Of a stretch of 64,000 nt of DNA, positions 33,710 to 47,000 are shown piece after piece. Within the stretch, counting starts at the first letter, position 1, and the number at the start of each line of letters is the position of its first letter. The stretch is from Annona cherimola. Lineage: Eukaryota > Streptophyta > Magnoliopsida > Magnoliales > Annonaceae. Under the pieces are notes generated by a model. That model did no database searches. It was not told the origin of the DNA and was given only the letters and a program-made list of their open reading frames with translations. Position numbers and translations under genes: made by a program. The stretch covers positions 12,963,579 to 13,027,578 of the forward strand of contig CM059975.1 of NCBI GenBank assembly GCA_030490835.1, given 5' to 3'.

Positions 33710-36700
33710 GTGCCAGTGACTTGAACAGTAACCTTTTGTCAGCGGAATTTGTTTATAAAAAAGTAAATACGTGAGCTCAACTACATTTTTCCCATTATTA
33801 AAAAGTAGATTTTGCCCATTTCCTCCTGTAAAGTTAGATAATTTTTTAAAATTTGATTATTTTTTTTATAGAGATTTGATTGGAGAGGAAATACCATGCG
33901 TGTCACGTTTTTTTTCTCCTTTGTTTTTGTTTTTGTTTTTTTTTCCCCCTAATTTTTAGAAGCTAAGGTCTTATTTGATCTTGCTATTGCTTATTTGCTG
34001 ATAGCCGTTAATTAGATGAATTTGATAAGCAATTAAATTAAAATTAAGAAAATTGTTAGATATAACTAAAATAAATAATTTAAAATTACTAAATTTGTTT
34101 GTTCGATATGAAGTGACCTTGAAATAACAGTTAAATTATTAAAGTTCCCTTATAAAAAATTTAATTTTACTATATAATATTTATTAATATCTACAATTAT
34201 AATTCTAATTATAATTTGATAAATAAATTACAACACAGTTAGTTAAAATATATAAAATTTAAATGTAAAACGGCAATTAAACATTTATATTTTATTTAAA
34301 CGAATGGAAATAATTTTTTTAAAATAATCTAAAAGTTTACAAAGATTTAAATTAATATTCTTTGAAGAATTATTAGATAATTATACACGTACAAAAGAAA
34401 ATTTCATGAACATAAAGCCAAATAATCCTAAAAACTTCATCAAAATAGGTAGATAAAGACTTGTTTGGCCCCGCGGTATTAAAACCACAAAGTTCCATTT
34501 TTGTAAAAAAAAAAAAAAAAAAAAACTTTGATTCAAAGCTTTTATACTGTGTATTTCGTGTTTATTATCGCTTTTTAACGCAATCTCAACAAAGTCTTTT
34601 GGCTGAAACTGGAAAGCTTTTTCTAGCTGCTTCCTAAGAGGCTCTAAGTTTCTGAAGCTATCAAACATAATTTATCCAAAAAAAAAAAAAAAAGATTCAA
34701 CCAACTAAGCAATTTGTTGATGTCATAAAGATACATTTTTGTTTTTTTTTAATTTTTTTTATAAATATGCAAGTCTTATTTAAAATTTTCACTTTATAAA
34801 ATTTAATATTTTTTAATTTATTTGTTATTTTATTTTAATTTAAAATTTTAAAAGTCAACATTTGGATAACTAAGTTGTTGACACTAGCGTCTTATAAAAA
34901 TGTATGCATATGTAAAATATTCAAAGTTTGAAACCGGATGGGAATATTAGCTTTCATTTGGATGAAATTTTTTTTCTCCTTGTCAAACAAATCCTTCATT
35001 AAAAAATCACTATAAAAAATTTGCTAGACCACATTTCATTGCATGAAAGTCAAAGATTTCATGCGTTGTACAAAAATAATTTTAATGACCTTGGGAACTA
35101 AAGAGGGTTGAGAGCTTAATATAGCAAAGAACTAAATTTTACATCCAAAAAGAAGAAAATTCATAGTAGTTCAAAAAGTAAGTTGAATTAAATAAGGTGT
35201 AATGTATTTTAAAATAATGCAGTTGAGTTACTTAGCCGAAATGGATAATAAATCCTATTTTTACCCTTTGCTTGCAAATTTTAAAATATTTAAAATTATT
35301 TATCATATTTACCCATGTTTTTTCATTTATAATTCCAAAATTTAAATGTATTGTAAACCTTTATATATTATATTAGGCTTAACTCTGGTGACAAAGAAGC
35401 GGTTCCATGTAATATCTTCAATTTTTAAGATGTTAACCTTTGTATATTATATTGGGTTCGACTTTCATAATAAAAAAGTCGTTCCATGTAGCCTCTTCAA
35501 TTTTTAAAATGTTGATGGTTGATGCAAAATTTAAGGAATCTAAATTTTATAAAAATCAAGTATGTATATAAGTCGCATTTGCTTAAAATATATATTTATG
35601 ATTAATTTGAGAAATTGATTACATTCATTCACACATATATTAGAATACGATAATTCTTTATAGAATTATTCATCCATATAATATTGATATTTTAGATGGT
35701 CAAGATGTTGAAAATATTACTTAAAAATTGATGTTTAGTGTAAAATTATTTTATTACATTGATTATACACATTTATAAATGAGATTTATATATAGTGATA
35801 CTAAATAAATGAAAAGATTTCTATGATAATATAAATTATTCTAAATACAATAGATGAAGTGAATTTTATATTAACTATCAAATATTAAAAATGAAGGAGA
35901 TTACATAGATAAAAGAGAAGGTTCATAGAAGCATAGCCTTATTATATTTATACTATATATTTTTTAAAATTTTAATAGTTATACATCCGAGTGCTCTCAA
36001 AACATACTATTTCTACAAATACAAATTTTGATGATAATTATTTTTGTTGCATGATGAAATAAGATATGTTAAACACAATAAATGGTTTAGATTTATATAC
36101 TAAGCATTGAACTCCAAAAGTTATATGTACTTATAGTGACTATCTTAACAAAATTTGCAACCAAAGCATTAAAGTTTTTATAATTGAATTGTGGATAATC
36201 GTCAATGTCGCTGACTGTCCTTTTTCTTGCCGTCTTTTACTCCTAAATCTCAATTTTTATTTTTTCTTCCATTTCAAATAATCTGCGAAGAAAACCCATT
36301 AAAAGCGTTCTCTAGCCAAGTTTAACAAATTAATTGAACAAACTCATCGTTAACTAACTAAGCTTAACATAAATACATTATTCCTCAATCCTTCATTTAT
36401 TTATCCTTCTATGTAATTAATTGAAAGTATTTTTCAAAATTAGTAAAAATTGATTTATAAATTGAACATAATTAGATTGATCATTTTGAAAAAATTTTAA
36501 AAAATATGTTTTTTGACCCGTCAAACCTATCTCAAATTATCATTTTGCTTCAAAATATGAAATTAAGGACTTCCATTCTACCTTGATTGATGTTCTTGAC
36601 TACACTGAGCAAAAGATCAAGGTGGAAGAAGAAGAAATGGTGAAAAAAAATTAACTGCGCATTTCCATCATTTTAAATTTCAATTAAAATGGATATCCAT

Positions 36701-36760
36701 TTATGAGAATCATGCGAGCCTTGATCAGGAGTTAATTTGGCAGTACTGCTCAAAGTAGTA
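33710..36760. other. AT-rich intergenic stretch
   Basis: Very AT-rich DNA with poly-A/T tracts (34504-34525, 34679-34694) and short decayed repeats. About 36425-36510 contains a degenerate copy of the shared foldback core. The upstream control region of the PPR gene should lie in the first few hundred bases. No gene was seen. Confidence 0.45.
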
Positions 36761-36863
36761 AAACAATGAAAGAAATTCCACTAGTACATACAACTTCGCG
36801 CGTGAATATTCTTGAAGGAAAGATACGCAAACCTCCCACAAGCCATTATGTCATGAGTTCTAA

Positions 36864-37322
36864 CTACTTTTTCTGTTTACTTGAAGACCAAGCAATCCTT
36901 GGGTTGCAGCTGAAGGTTCTAGCAATCGCGGGTGGTGGGATCTCCTTGGAAATCCTATTCTGGGAGCTTCTCCTAGCAATTTCCTTCATATCACCTGCCA
37001 AAGACAACTTGGGGTTGAGCCTTGTGGTGCTGTTGTACTTTTTGCAGAGGGCTGCATGAGAATCCACAGCCGCCTCCATTGCTGCCCATGGAGCTCTGCT
37101 CATCTGCTCTTTCACGGCTTCTGAGCACAGCCCACAAACCCACTTCCCACCATAAGAGTTTTTGATGTGGCAGATGTAGGCAGGAGTGTAATCCTCAGAA
37201 AATCCACAACACTCGCACTCTGCCTTCTCGACGTCGACTTGAACGCGTTTGTTGAAATCCTCAGCGATCTTTTCCACATGAATTGAGATGTCCGATATGG
37301 CACGCCTGAGCCTCCGATCATT
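36864..37322 (-). CDS. DUF1677 protein, main exon
   Basis: Plant-specific protein of unknown function. The exon encodes 152 residues from Asn (37322) to the stop. It contains the conserved cysteine block: CECCGFSEDYTPAYI, then GKWVCGLCSEAVKEQM, a pattern that could bind zinc, followed by a short basic C-terminal tail with SSQNRISKEIPPP. The frame upstream closes at a stop (37323-37325) without any ATG, and TAG there also serves as a splice acceptor. The residues before the cysteine block (RRLRRAISDIS) match the second DUF1677 protein in this window (GLQRAISDLS), so the frame is coding up to the acceptor. The start must therefore come from an upstream exon. Confidence 0.85.
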   Translation of the reverse strand, partial: NDRRLRRAISDISIHVEKIAEDFNKRVQVDVEKAECECCGFSEDYTPAYICHIKNSYGGKWVCGLCSEAVKEQMSRAPWAAMEAAVDSHAALCKKYNSTTRLNPKLSLAGDMKEIARRSSQNRISKEIPPPAIARTFSCNPRIAWSSSKQKK

Positions 37323-37583
37323 CTATCAATCAATATTGCAATTATATTAATTAATACAAGCGAATATCAATTAATCAACAGCAACAGCCACAGCGATTAC
37401 CGCGGCAAGCACTTCAAATACAAGATTTAAAAAACATACTCTGAACTGCATCGTGATCAGCTGGATTCTCACCCACCAAAATTAGATGTTGGGAGAGACC
37501 AAGATCATATACAGGCTTTTTGCCCCCTGAACGATGATACGTAAATGATAATTATGATAAAGAGAAACAGAAGATAATAGTAC

Positions 37584-37643
37584 CATAGGTGGGAGGAAAC
37601 TGGACTGCACTTCTCTTGACATTGCTTTGAGTTTGGTGGTCAT
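37584..37643 (-). CDS. Predicted first exon of the DUF1677 gene
   Basis: ATG at 37643 opens twenty codons (MTTKLKAMSREVQSSFLPPM) that end at a donor (ATG|GTACTA) in phase 0, matching the phase of the main exon at 37322. The inferred intron is 261 bp and the joined protein 172 residues, within the usual range for the family. An in-frame ATG six codons upstream (37661) is possible, but a TATA-like ATATATAAAG at about 37677-37687 would put the transcript start very near it. The sequence could also contain a further small exon. Confidence 0.5.
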
Positions 37644-37901
37644 GTATGTTCTTCTGATCATGAGAGGTTTTCTTCACTTTATATATTTGGGGTTCGACTG
37701 CATTCTCTTATTTGGGAGTGGACTGCACAAATGATGCTAAATGCAATTTGAGTAGTAGATATATTTCACATCATCATTGAATGGATGGAGTTACACCGGC
37801 AGGTACGTAGAACTGGAGCCGCATATTTGTGCAAACGATGGGATGGTGCAAGTGAGCTTGGTAATCAAATCAAAATTGGTTACGAAATCCAAATTTTGCC
37901 T

Positions 37902-38011
37902 TGAACCTGCCTTAGGGCAGTTGGTTCACATGGGGGTGTGCATGCCCACCTGCCGGGATTCGATTCCCGCTGTCGGCAGAATTGCCATCGAGCAGCTGGG
38001 CTCTGGCAAAA
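37902..38011 (+). mobile_element. tRNA-derived SINE with 15-bp target duplication
   Basis: A 110-bp insert has an A-box-like TAGGGCAGTTGGTT (about 37912-37925) and a B-box GGGATTCGATTCCC (37955-37968), then ends in GGCAAAA. It is flanked by 15-bp direct repeats with two mismatches, ATCCAAATTTTGCCT (37887-37901) and ATCAAAATTTAGCCT (38012-38026). It differs in sequence from the SINE at 10132-10231, so the genome carries at least two short SINE families. Confidence 0.7.
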
Positions 38012-38029
38012 ATCAAAATTTAGCCTAGC

Positions 38030-41000
38030 ACTAACATGCTAAGTTTCGTCCAATTAAACATGTGTATAGCCCGGTAGAAAAATGTTAAATATGTATTTTA
38101 CAGTTGTTCTCAACATCTAAACATTTTAAAACATCATTCTTATATGGATAAATAATTATGTAAAATATTATTATATTCTAATACAACAATAAATGTAGCT
38201 AAGTATTTTTACAATTTTCATTAAAAAAGTATTTTTTATAATTTATACACATATATATTTTTAAAGCAAATGTAGTCCATCCAAGACTTTGATTGAGATT
38301 TTTTAGCATTATGACGAAGTAAATGATGCTAGGTCAGTAGGTCTTATAATTGATGAAATTTTAATTTTTTGATTAATGTACGCTCATTTACAGGCCATAA
38401 CGCTCTAGACTCTAGCATTTCCTATATATATAATATATATAGACAATGATTCAATAAAACCGGTTGCATGAAAAGTTTCATATTTATTTATTATTTCAAA
38501 AATTATACGTTAAAATTTTTTATATAATTGACTAATGTTATACATTTTTGAAAAATTAATAGTTATATATTCACTTTCAAATGCTATGCTTTACAAATAT
38601 AAGTTTTCAATGAAAGTAATTTTTGATATCACGGCAAAATGAACATTCTCAAATACAATAAATGATATAGATTTGAGAAAAAGTTTAAAATAAAAATAAG
38701 AGCTTGTATGAGTATTTATATACAACCGGTAATATTGAAATCATTCTTTATATACAAAGAATTCTAGCTAGGTTGTTGCTAGTTTCAAACCGTCTCTATG
38801 TTAATGATAAAATTAAAATACAATTCATCCATTATATTTGAAATCTTTTATTTTCATAAGACATTGAGTTTTATCCATAAAAAAGTGTATAACGTATTGT
38901 ACAAAATCAATATAACAAAGTAATTTGATTTAAATATGAATTTTAGAATTACATTTTCAACATCTAGACTATCTAAAAGACATCATTCTTGCCTTGATAA
39001 ATAATTACATAAAGCATGATTACATTTTGGTATTTTAATGAAGGAATAAATATAAGTATTTTTCTAATAATTTACATATGAATATATACATACCTAAGCG
39101 ACTGTGGCTCACTTAAGAATCTGATTAAAATTCTTTCAAAAAAATATGATTAAAATGATTTTTATAACATAGTAAAACAAAAGACAGTAAATTATATGAA
39201 CGGTGGGATTTTAATTTTACGATAGATGTGGATCCCACTTCAAAAAGAAGAAGGCAGCATGGTGCTCCACAAAATCCAATGAACGAGAGAAGGATAAGAT
39301 TTCTAGGGTTTAATTAGGAGGCTTCTTTCTTAGATGCCGACAGTACATAGGTCTTTTCCACAAAAGGGGAGAAGGGCTTGTGATCCGCTATTAATACCTG
39401 CAAATTGCACTGCTTGCATATTCTACCTCGAGGAGAGTACTAGCGCTAAAAAACTGCTTGCGTTTTCTTCTGCTTGTTGCGCTAATTGCAGATCATCTGC
39501 CGTATGCGTAATCCGTCCCATTCATGAAAACCAATCAACATTAATCCTTTGTGAATTGAGGACATCATCACGATCAGCTGCGTGTTGCAGTAGCACTCGT
39601 CCCATGCATGTGACTGGCTCACGAGCATGTATATGTGAGTTGAATGTATGTAGTTAGACAGTCGCTTCGATGGATTTTTATTGCTTTGCATGTGTGCCAA
39701 GGTTAATATATTTCCACTTGCAAGTTGCAGTGGTGCCCGCATATGCACTTTTCATGTGAACAGATTCATGTCATATATATACATGCACCTTTTTATCTTC
39801 CTTTGCGTTATAATAATGAAAATGCAACAAGACTCTTCGTATAAGCTAGTTAATGCGTATGCATATTTGTCTCCGTGGATATATATGGTCAGCACTCCCC
39901 ACGCATGCATTTCTCGACCAAATCTTTCTGTCATCTTCGCAATGTCGGCAGTCAGAGAGAAGTCGTGGGTTTTTCTTGGAACATCGAATGATACCTTTAA
40001 TTATTTATTAGGAAGGACATCATTTATTTTAGTAAAGTTTTTGTAGTGTTTCTTTTGTGTTTGATTATGCTTGTGGCAGAAGTAGAACAACAAACCAAAA
40101 GTCATCGCAAACAGAGGTGCCAAATCCATCGAGTTATTATATAAAGGGTTAAAGTAAATAAAAACTTTTTACTTCAAAAAAAAAAAAAAAAAGTAAATAA
40201 AAACTTCAACGGACCATATACACTCGGCCTTGTCGGGTCCGGTTGAGGTCAATTCAACCCAAAACTTTTTAGAATTCATAGATATTAGTTGTAGCTTGAT
40301 TGAAATTTCTCATGTTTATAGTTGTACGTTTAATGGGCAGTGTCCACGTAGAACTAAAGTTGAACCGGCTCAAATGGATGCCATTTGCACCGTTATGGGA
40401 TCCATTCCATCCATTTTTTTTGTTATTGTCAGTTTGATAATATTATTTAAAATCATTTTGATCAAAAATTTGTGTGGGCTACACATAAGATAAACATTTC
40501 ATCAGCTTTATATTCTCTTTAAAGCTATACCTAGTATTTTCTGGCTTATTTATATGCATTTTAAAACCAAACTAATATATTTTAATTAAAATACAATGAA
40601 TGGAATACATAGATCCAACGGTGAAAATGGCTCCCACTTGAACCGGTTATATGTTGACATTGCTCATGTTTACTTCAGTAACTAAATAATGATCAGTAGC
40701 TACATAATAAATATGTATAAATTTTAAAACAAAAAATAACTGTATCATAGAAGAAATTATTAAGAAAAGTCACATTTCGAAATGAGCAGAATTATTTATA
40801 TATATAGTCAACGCATGGCTTTATGAAGAAAATAACTAAAGTACTTAGGATTAATTAGTCGGATTAATCAGTCAGGTTGCAAATATATTAATCTAGCTAG
40901 TTTCAAAAGGAGGTCACCATTTTCAATCCAACTAAATCCTAGCTAGTTAACAGCCAAAACTAGATTACTATTCCATTTAAAATCCAAGTCAATTAATACC

Positions 41001-42170
41001 GTTCAAGTTGATGATCAGCCTATGTTGCACCCGTGAGATTAATTGTTGTTGTTGTGTTACGGGTTTGATTTCTAAGTCTAGTTGATGGTGTTTTGTTTCG
41101 TTTTGTTTTTGTTTTTTTTTTTTTTTTTTTTTGTGGTTTGGGTTGTGGGGGTGGGGGTGGGCGTGGGTGCGTGCGTGCAGAAATCAGAAACGGATGCACT
41201 AGGGATTGCCATAAATGGCAAAACAGAAAACCTGATGAGGCAGCTAGAGTAAAAACATCAGAAAAGGGTGAGAAGGGAACGCATGCCGTCCGTGTAAGCC
41301 AGGTAAGTGAAGGAGCAATGTCTCATAATATAATGCTTGCATGGTCCCCCCTCCCATCTATCTATCTATATGTATATTTCTTTCGGATGGATGGTGGAGA
41401 TCTCCTAATTAATAATACCTATTATATTATAGTTATATTGTTGGGTTTCTTGTGTAGTGAGGGAGAAGCATTTATTCAGGTGCATGATGTTACTGTGGTC
41501 GGGTCCCTATCAATATATTAATTTCTTTCCGATGGTGGAGATTAGCGTTGCTATATGGCTTCTGTTGGCTCAGCCTGTAAAGCAGCCATACCTCGTGATC
41601 TATGTTTGGAAAGAACAGCAATAAGAAGACGAAAAGGAACTCATATAATGGATGGATACATATCGCGTCGATCGATTGGCCATGTATGCACTAGGAGGAA
41701 GGCCGTTACTTCTTATCCTTTAGAACTTCGCCTTGTGAGTTGTCAGAGGAGAAGAGCATACGTTTACCTTGCTTTTCATTGGTATAGACCATAAAGTGCC
41801 TGCCGTTTCTCTATGGATATGACTTTATTTTTTTTTAATTTTTTTTTTGAAAATTTTCCACCATATTCCTTCCTTCTACTTTAGATTTGGAATCGAAATG
41901 GCTGGATTGAGGAGAAAATCTGTGAATTCATCCCAAAGATATAGAGTCCATACAAGGAGAGCCCACAATATAACTAGGAAAGAGCCCCTCCAGAAATTAC
42001 CCATAGATAGATTGCATAAAACATGTTTGGCGAAGTTGTGAGCTCTTTTGTTTGCAATTCTTAGGATATAGGAGAAAAATAAACAGTCAGATCATCCTTC
42101 ACATTCCTTCGTCTTCAATTTCAGCCATTCTTATACTCGTTTTCTTTAACAATTTCAAGCTCACTAGAAT
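38030..42170. other. Gene-free intergenic stretch
   Basis: AT-rich DNA with several poly-T/A runs (40176-40193, 41110-41132) and a G-rich run at 41140-41180. Open frames at 39334-39657 and 41093-41521 have biased, low-complexity or cysteine/serine-rich translations without a domain. No gene and no clear transposon boundaries were found. Confidence 0.45.
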
Positions 42171-42179
42171 TGCAAAAAC

Positions 42180-43470
42180 TTCAATCTACGATAGTTTGTA
42201 CATACCTAATTTCTTCCAGCATTTGACAACAATAAAAGTGTCATTGGCATCTTGTAGTGCTCCAAATCCCATGAGGAGGGCATTAAGATTGCAAGCAATG
42301 TCAGCATTGAGTTTAGCCCTTACCGCAGTGGGGTGTGTCCATCTTCCATGGTTGCTGTTGAGGCTGAGAGCATTCCCCCCGATGAGATTTGTTAACTGAA
42401 ATTGATCAAGAAAATTCAAGCACCATATTTTAATGTCCTTGAGCTCGAGCTTTGTTCCATTTGCCACTAATTTGTTCTTACAATGTTAAACTCTTTCAGA
42501 TGGTTATGAATTAGGTGAAAAGATAGGATTCCCATTGAGAGAAGAGATGAGATAATAGCTCCTGCATGTTCCCAAATTGGTGTGAAGACAAGGTGTGGAA
42601 GTATGGCGTTTGGAATATATCTCTAACATAGTTGCAAGACCAAAAAATATGAAAAGAATCTTTAGGCATTTGTTAGCAGAGAGGATATACGAGATTTACT
42701 AAAATTTCCCTACGAATCAGATTCACTCAAGTTGGATGGGATTCAATGATTAAACATCATCCAAAAATTTGTACTTTTTTCGGCAACTTAGTTTTCCAAA
42801 TGACATGTATGACCTCTAAATCATTCATTATTTCTTCTATGGTATAAGCAATTCCGTTGTCAAACCTTACCATAAAGGTCCCGTTTGGCTCTACATTTCA
42901 GAAAATGCCAACATCATCTTCTCTACTTGCCCAAAGAACGTTTCTAATTTGCTCCCATCTCATAGGACTTACCGCCTTGAGGATATTTTCCACCTACCAT
43001 GCTCTTGATTGCTCATCAAAGAAGTAGTCTACCTTCACATTATCATACACATCAAAAGGGAGTGGACCGACTTTAAGAAGGGGGCCATCTGCCCAATAAT
43101 CTTTCAAAAATTAACCCTATTTCCCTATCCTATGCTCCCTTTGCAACCTTAAAACCAGTTGTCAGGCTAAAGTAATGCTACTCCAAAGATAAGAGCTGCT
43201 TGAGGGAATTTTGCATTCGCACAAGCCACCATTTTGGAAAATATCTCACTCTTAGCACCTTGTAGCATAAAAAATCAATGGATGTTGCTACATCAGGTTT
43301 GCTTTGCTATCAGAGCAAAGCTAAAAGTGGACAATTCCCTAAAATACAAGACCTTCCCTAGCTTTTGAGACACACATGTGCTTCCAAGAAATCCAGTTCA
43401 TCTTTCTCCTGTCCTTTACTCTCTACCAAAATCTACTTATTAGAATATTGAGATCATTGCCAAAGCATAC
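42180..43470 (-). mobile_element. L1-type LINE remnant, ORF2 C-terminal part
   Basis: Minus-strand translation in several frames shows, in order, the end of a plant L1 reverse transcriptase (NWISWKHMCVSKAREGLVF, then a DYWADGPLLKVGPL stretch), the zinc-knuckle-like zf-RVT region (PKDSFHIFWSCNYVRDIF) and an RNase H-like domain start (GRWTHPTAVRAKLNADIAC). Multiple stops and frameshifts separate the pieces, so it is long dead. The 5' part of the element is missing beyond about 43470 and no target duplication was identified. Confidence 0.75.
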
Positions 43471-43628
43471 AAGTAGAACTAGAAGGAACAAACTATTGAT
43501 CACAGTGATCTTGTAAATACTTAAATGATGGTAGAGTCTAATTTGCAAATTGAGAGAAGTTTTGCTAGAATTATCATTCATAAGAGCGATCATTGTTTAT
43601 TCCATTTTTTTTTTACTGAAACTACCAA

Positions 43629-43900
43629 GGGGACATTTGGGAATAAAGAGTGAGAAGCGCGGGAAGGAAATGTTGGGGGCACGGATTTCAATGCATCTCA
43701 TTAATCAATCAATCATCATATTTTTCCAATTTTATCCCCATATTCTAATTATTTTTCCTATCAACTACCTTCCATCAAACCTATTTATTCCAACTTTACC
43801 CATATTATTTCATATCAATCACACAAATTTTAAAATATTTCATTTTCTACTCTCATAAAATACCACATTTCCCACGACTTTTACCTTCCCAAATGTCCCC
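43629..43900. mobile_element. MITE with GGGGACATTTGGGA ends
   Basis: The element starts GGGGACATTTGGGAA and ends TTCCCAAATGTCCCC, a perfect 15-bp inverted repeat. It is bordered by CAA and TAA, compatible with a decayed 3-bp duplication. The right interior (ATTTCATATCAATCACACAA) matches the element at 2620-2879. No coding capacity. Confidence 0.7.
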
Positions 43901-43929
43901 TAATGTAATTCAATAATCCAAAAGTACAT

Positions 43930-44030
43930 TTTCATCAGTATATTTTCATCTGGATTCGAAAACCGACCTACTGATACCATGGCCAGGATGTGTACCACCG
44001 GGCTATCCCCGGACACTATATTTAGTTGGA
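43930..44030 (-). mobile_element. tRNA-derived SINE-like sequence
   Basis: On the minus strand there is an A-box-like GGATAGCCCGGTGGTACA (about 43993-44012) and a B-box-like GGTTTTCGAATCC (about 43952-43965) at tRNA-like spacing. It lies just outside the right end of the MITE at 43629-43900. No duplication was identified, so its ends are approximate. Confidence 0.5.
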
Positions 44031-44099
44031 CTAAGTACTGATAACATCCTGTGGGGTTCACTAATAACCGGGCCACGAGCAGCAATCTTCTCAACTTGA

Positions 44100-47000
44100 T
44101 ACATTTAATACCGGAAACTGAACTTAGCTGGATTAAGCCAAAGAAGGGCCCCCAATTGTTTCGTCTATAGGCTTGGCTTGAGACCCCATTTCTGAAAAAG
44201 TTTCATCTGAAGAGAGGTATGTGGATATGTATATACAATTGGAGACTTACGTAAAGTGCCAGTTTTCAGTGGCACTGTGGAACCAACCATTTCTCACTTT
44301 ATCCGAAAGTTAAAAAAAATGCTTGGAATTCTTTTCAAAAAAAAAAAAAAAAAAAAAAAAACGCTTGGAATGAGGGTGGAATACTGGAATGATAGCGTGC
44401 TTCCCTTCCCATTCTCTCCGCTGCTGCTGATGGATGGATGAGTGGGTGGGGTCTTGAGTCACCAAATTACGTCTTGTGAAAAAAATGCTTGGATTGGATT
44501 TTACCCATGTGCTTTTGTACAAATCTGAACTATCTTATTTGAAATAATCTTTATTTATAAAAATTATATTTACTTATTATAAAGAAAACTATTTCAAAAG
44601 AATACAAATTCGTAAAACTTGATTTAAAAATTTTAACAGATTTCTATATCTTGTCAAATGGTTTTAATTCTATAGAAATTTATGTTTATTTTATGGACAA
44701 AATTTTTTCCACATTAAATAGGACGAATTAAACATATATACATATATATATGATAATTTAGATTTCACAAAATCACCTTAGTGTAGTCCAAAATAAGCAT
44801 TTCCACTTTTATAGTAAGTGAGAAATATTTCTACTGTATCACTACTCATATATAGTGTGGATGAAACAATGAAGTAATTCATAAATTAAAAATACTTTCA
44901 TGGTGTTAATACTTGGAAGATCTCAATGTTATTGCCTCATTTGGCTGCTTTGATAGTTAGATCAAAATTCAATTCATCCCCTACATATAAAATTATTTTT
45001 AAACTATGATACTAGTCTCATTCACGCCGCTTTCAAAAAAAAAAAAAAAAGTCTCATTCACATCATTCATAAAAAAAAAGTTCCATTCCCATAAAATATT
45101 TATACGAGCCTATGTGATAAAAATAATAAAATTATAAAATTAATGTAATAATATTGTTTGATTTACATATTTATTCAAAATTATGAATTCAATATTTTGT
45201 AATATTTAAAACATTCTTTTTGCATAAATAAATAATCTTGTAAATTATTATAATATTCTAGTAAATGTGCAAATGAATATAAGTTATTTTCATATTTGAC
45301 ATCTGATTACAAATATTCTTAAGCAAGAGTGCGACCACCCAAAATTTTGATGGAAGGGATGTTTTGTACTATAATAAAAAAAATTAATTTTAAACAAATG
45401 AGTAGATTTAATTTTGATTCAATAATCAAAATGGGGCAAATGGGATTAAGTTCAGTACTTCAACGATAGAAGTGTTTTCCTTCGTAAAATAAGTAAATAT
45501 ATATATATATATATATATATGAGGGGTTGAAAAATTATGTGGATATGCAATAATAAGAAAAATATGGTTGATATGATCTTATATTGTTTATTACTTTTAT
45601 GAAAAACAGTTGCATCCCTCATTTCCGTTCTTAATAAGGTCGAATATACTTTTCCTTATCAAAACTACTAGTGTCTAAAAGTCGAACATTTGTTTATGAT
45701 TTTTTTTAATAAAAAACTCATTTCTATCCCTCGAAAATATTACTCTTTTGAAGCTTTTGTCATGTTATTTAGATTCTTCTAGAAAGAAAAATGCTGAGAT
45801 GGAGTTTGAGTCTCACATCATGGAATTTCCAAAGGTATAAATGCTCAGTTCAATGGGTTCGAAAAGCCTCTATAACTATTTGTTTATGATGATGTGTCAT
45901 CCGCTTTCGCTAACTTTTAGTGCATCCTTTGATTACTCCTTTATTTTAAGGATTGGTGTGCAGCCCAGCGAGGTGCCAGCATCAGAAGATGGACCACCAT
46001 CAGAAGTTTTGCGGGATGCATCACAGATACTCTGGAGATGCTTCCTTAACTGATGAAGCTATGGTTCCACAGCTGCTAGCAAAGCCGATGTCCAACGTAC
46101 TTTTCCTTAATTATCATGAGTACCACTACTGTCTGGTGTCTACATGTTAAAACCAACCTAAAATATATAATGATCGGTTCCACTTTCATATTATTATTAT
46201 TTTTATTATTATTCACACTTCCGTATTAATTTAGTACTAACCTTATGGTCAGTTTTGCTAGAGCTTTTGTGGGAGAGTGCTGCAAGGGTGTAGGGTGTTG
46301 ATCTTGTAATGTGAATCGCAATGAAGCAGCTGTGCGATCAGCTGTGGACCGACCTTCACATATATATATTTTTTTAAAATTTGTACACTTGCAAGCCCAT
46401 CTAGATAGTTTTTTTTAAAAAAATAATTTTAGCTTATTTAAATTATTTTTTGGATTTTTTAAAACAAGAAATTAGATATCTCATGCGCCAGCATTATTTT
46501 AGGCCTTTTTTTGAGGATTGATTCAATACTTATATACTCCATACTTACTCTTAGTTTTTAATTTTTTTAAATATATTTTTTAAAATTTAAACCATTGATC
46601 GTGTTTAATACATATTATTTTATTGTACCACCAAACGTAATTTTTATTGTAAACTTATATATTGTAAAAATATTATCTTTTGAGAGTGAATATATAACCA
46701 CTCATAATTTTAAAAAAATATAATATAAAAATAGTATATAATTTTTGAAATCATGAATGAATACATATGAAAATGGTTTAGATTTTTAAAAAATATTTTA
46801 AAATTAAATAAAGAGCAAGCGTGTAAACTTCCATACTTGTATAAGTATTTGAATTGTTCCTCATTTTTTGTTGGAATGCCAAAATCTTTGGAAGATGTGC
46901 ATATTTCAATATAAGAAAGCCCATAAAAATAATATAAGAAGCTTGTTTAAACTTTTCAAATGCATGGCCAAAAGTGGCTAGTTAAGGATGGAATATATCC

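Noticed and set aside
37902..38011. Possible tRNA gene
   Set aside because: A and B boxes are present but no acceptor or anticodon stem can be paired; the flanking duplications show it is a SINE.
39334..39657. 107-codon Cys/Ser-rich plus-strand open frame
   Set aside because: No signal peptide, no regular cysteine spacing and no supporting context; probably chance.
41093..41521. 142-codon plus-strand open frame starting with many Phe
   Set aside because: It begins in a poly-T tract and passes a G-rich run; no domain and no coding-like composition.
42052..42399. 115-codon plus-strand open frame
   Set aside because: Antisense to the RNase H region of the LINE remnant.
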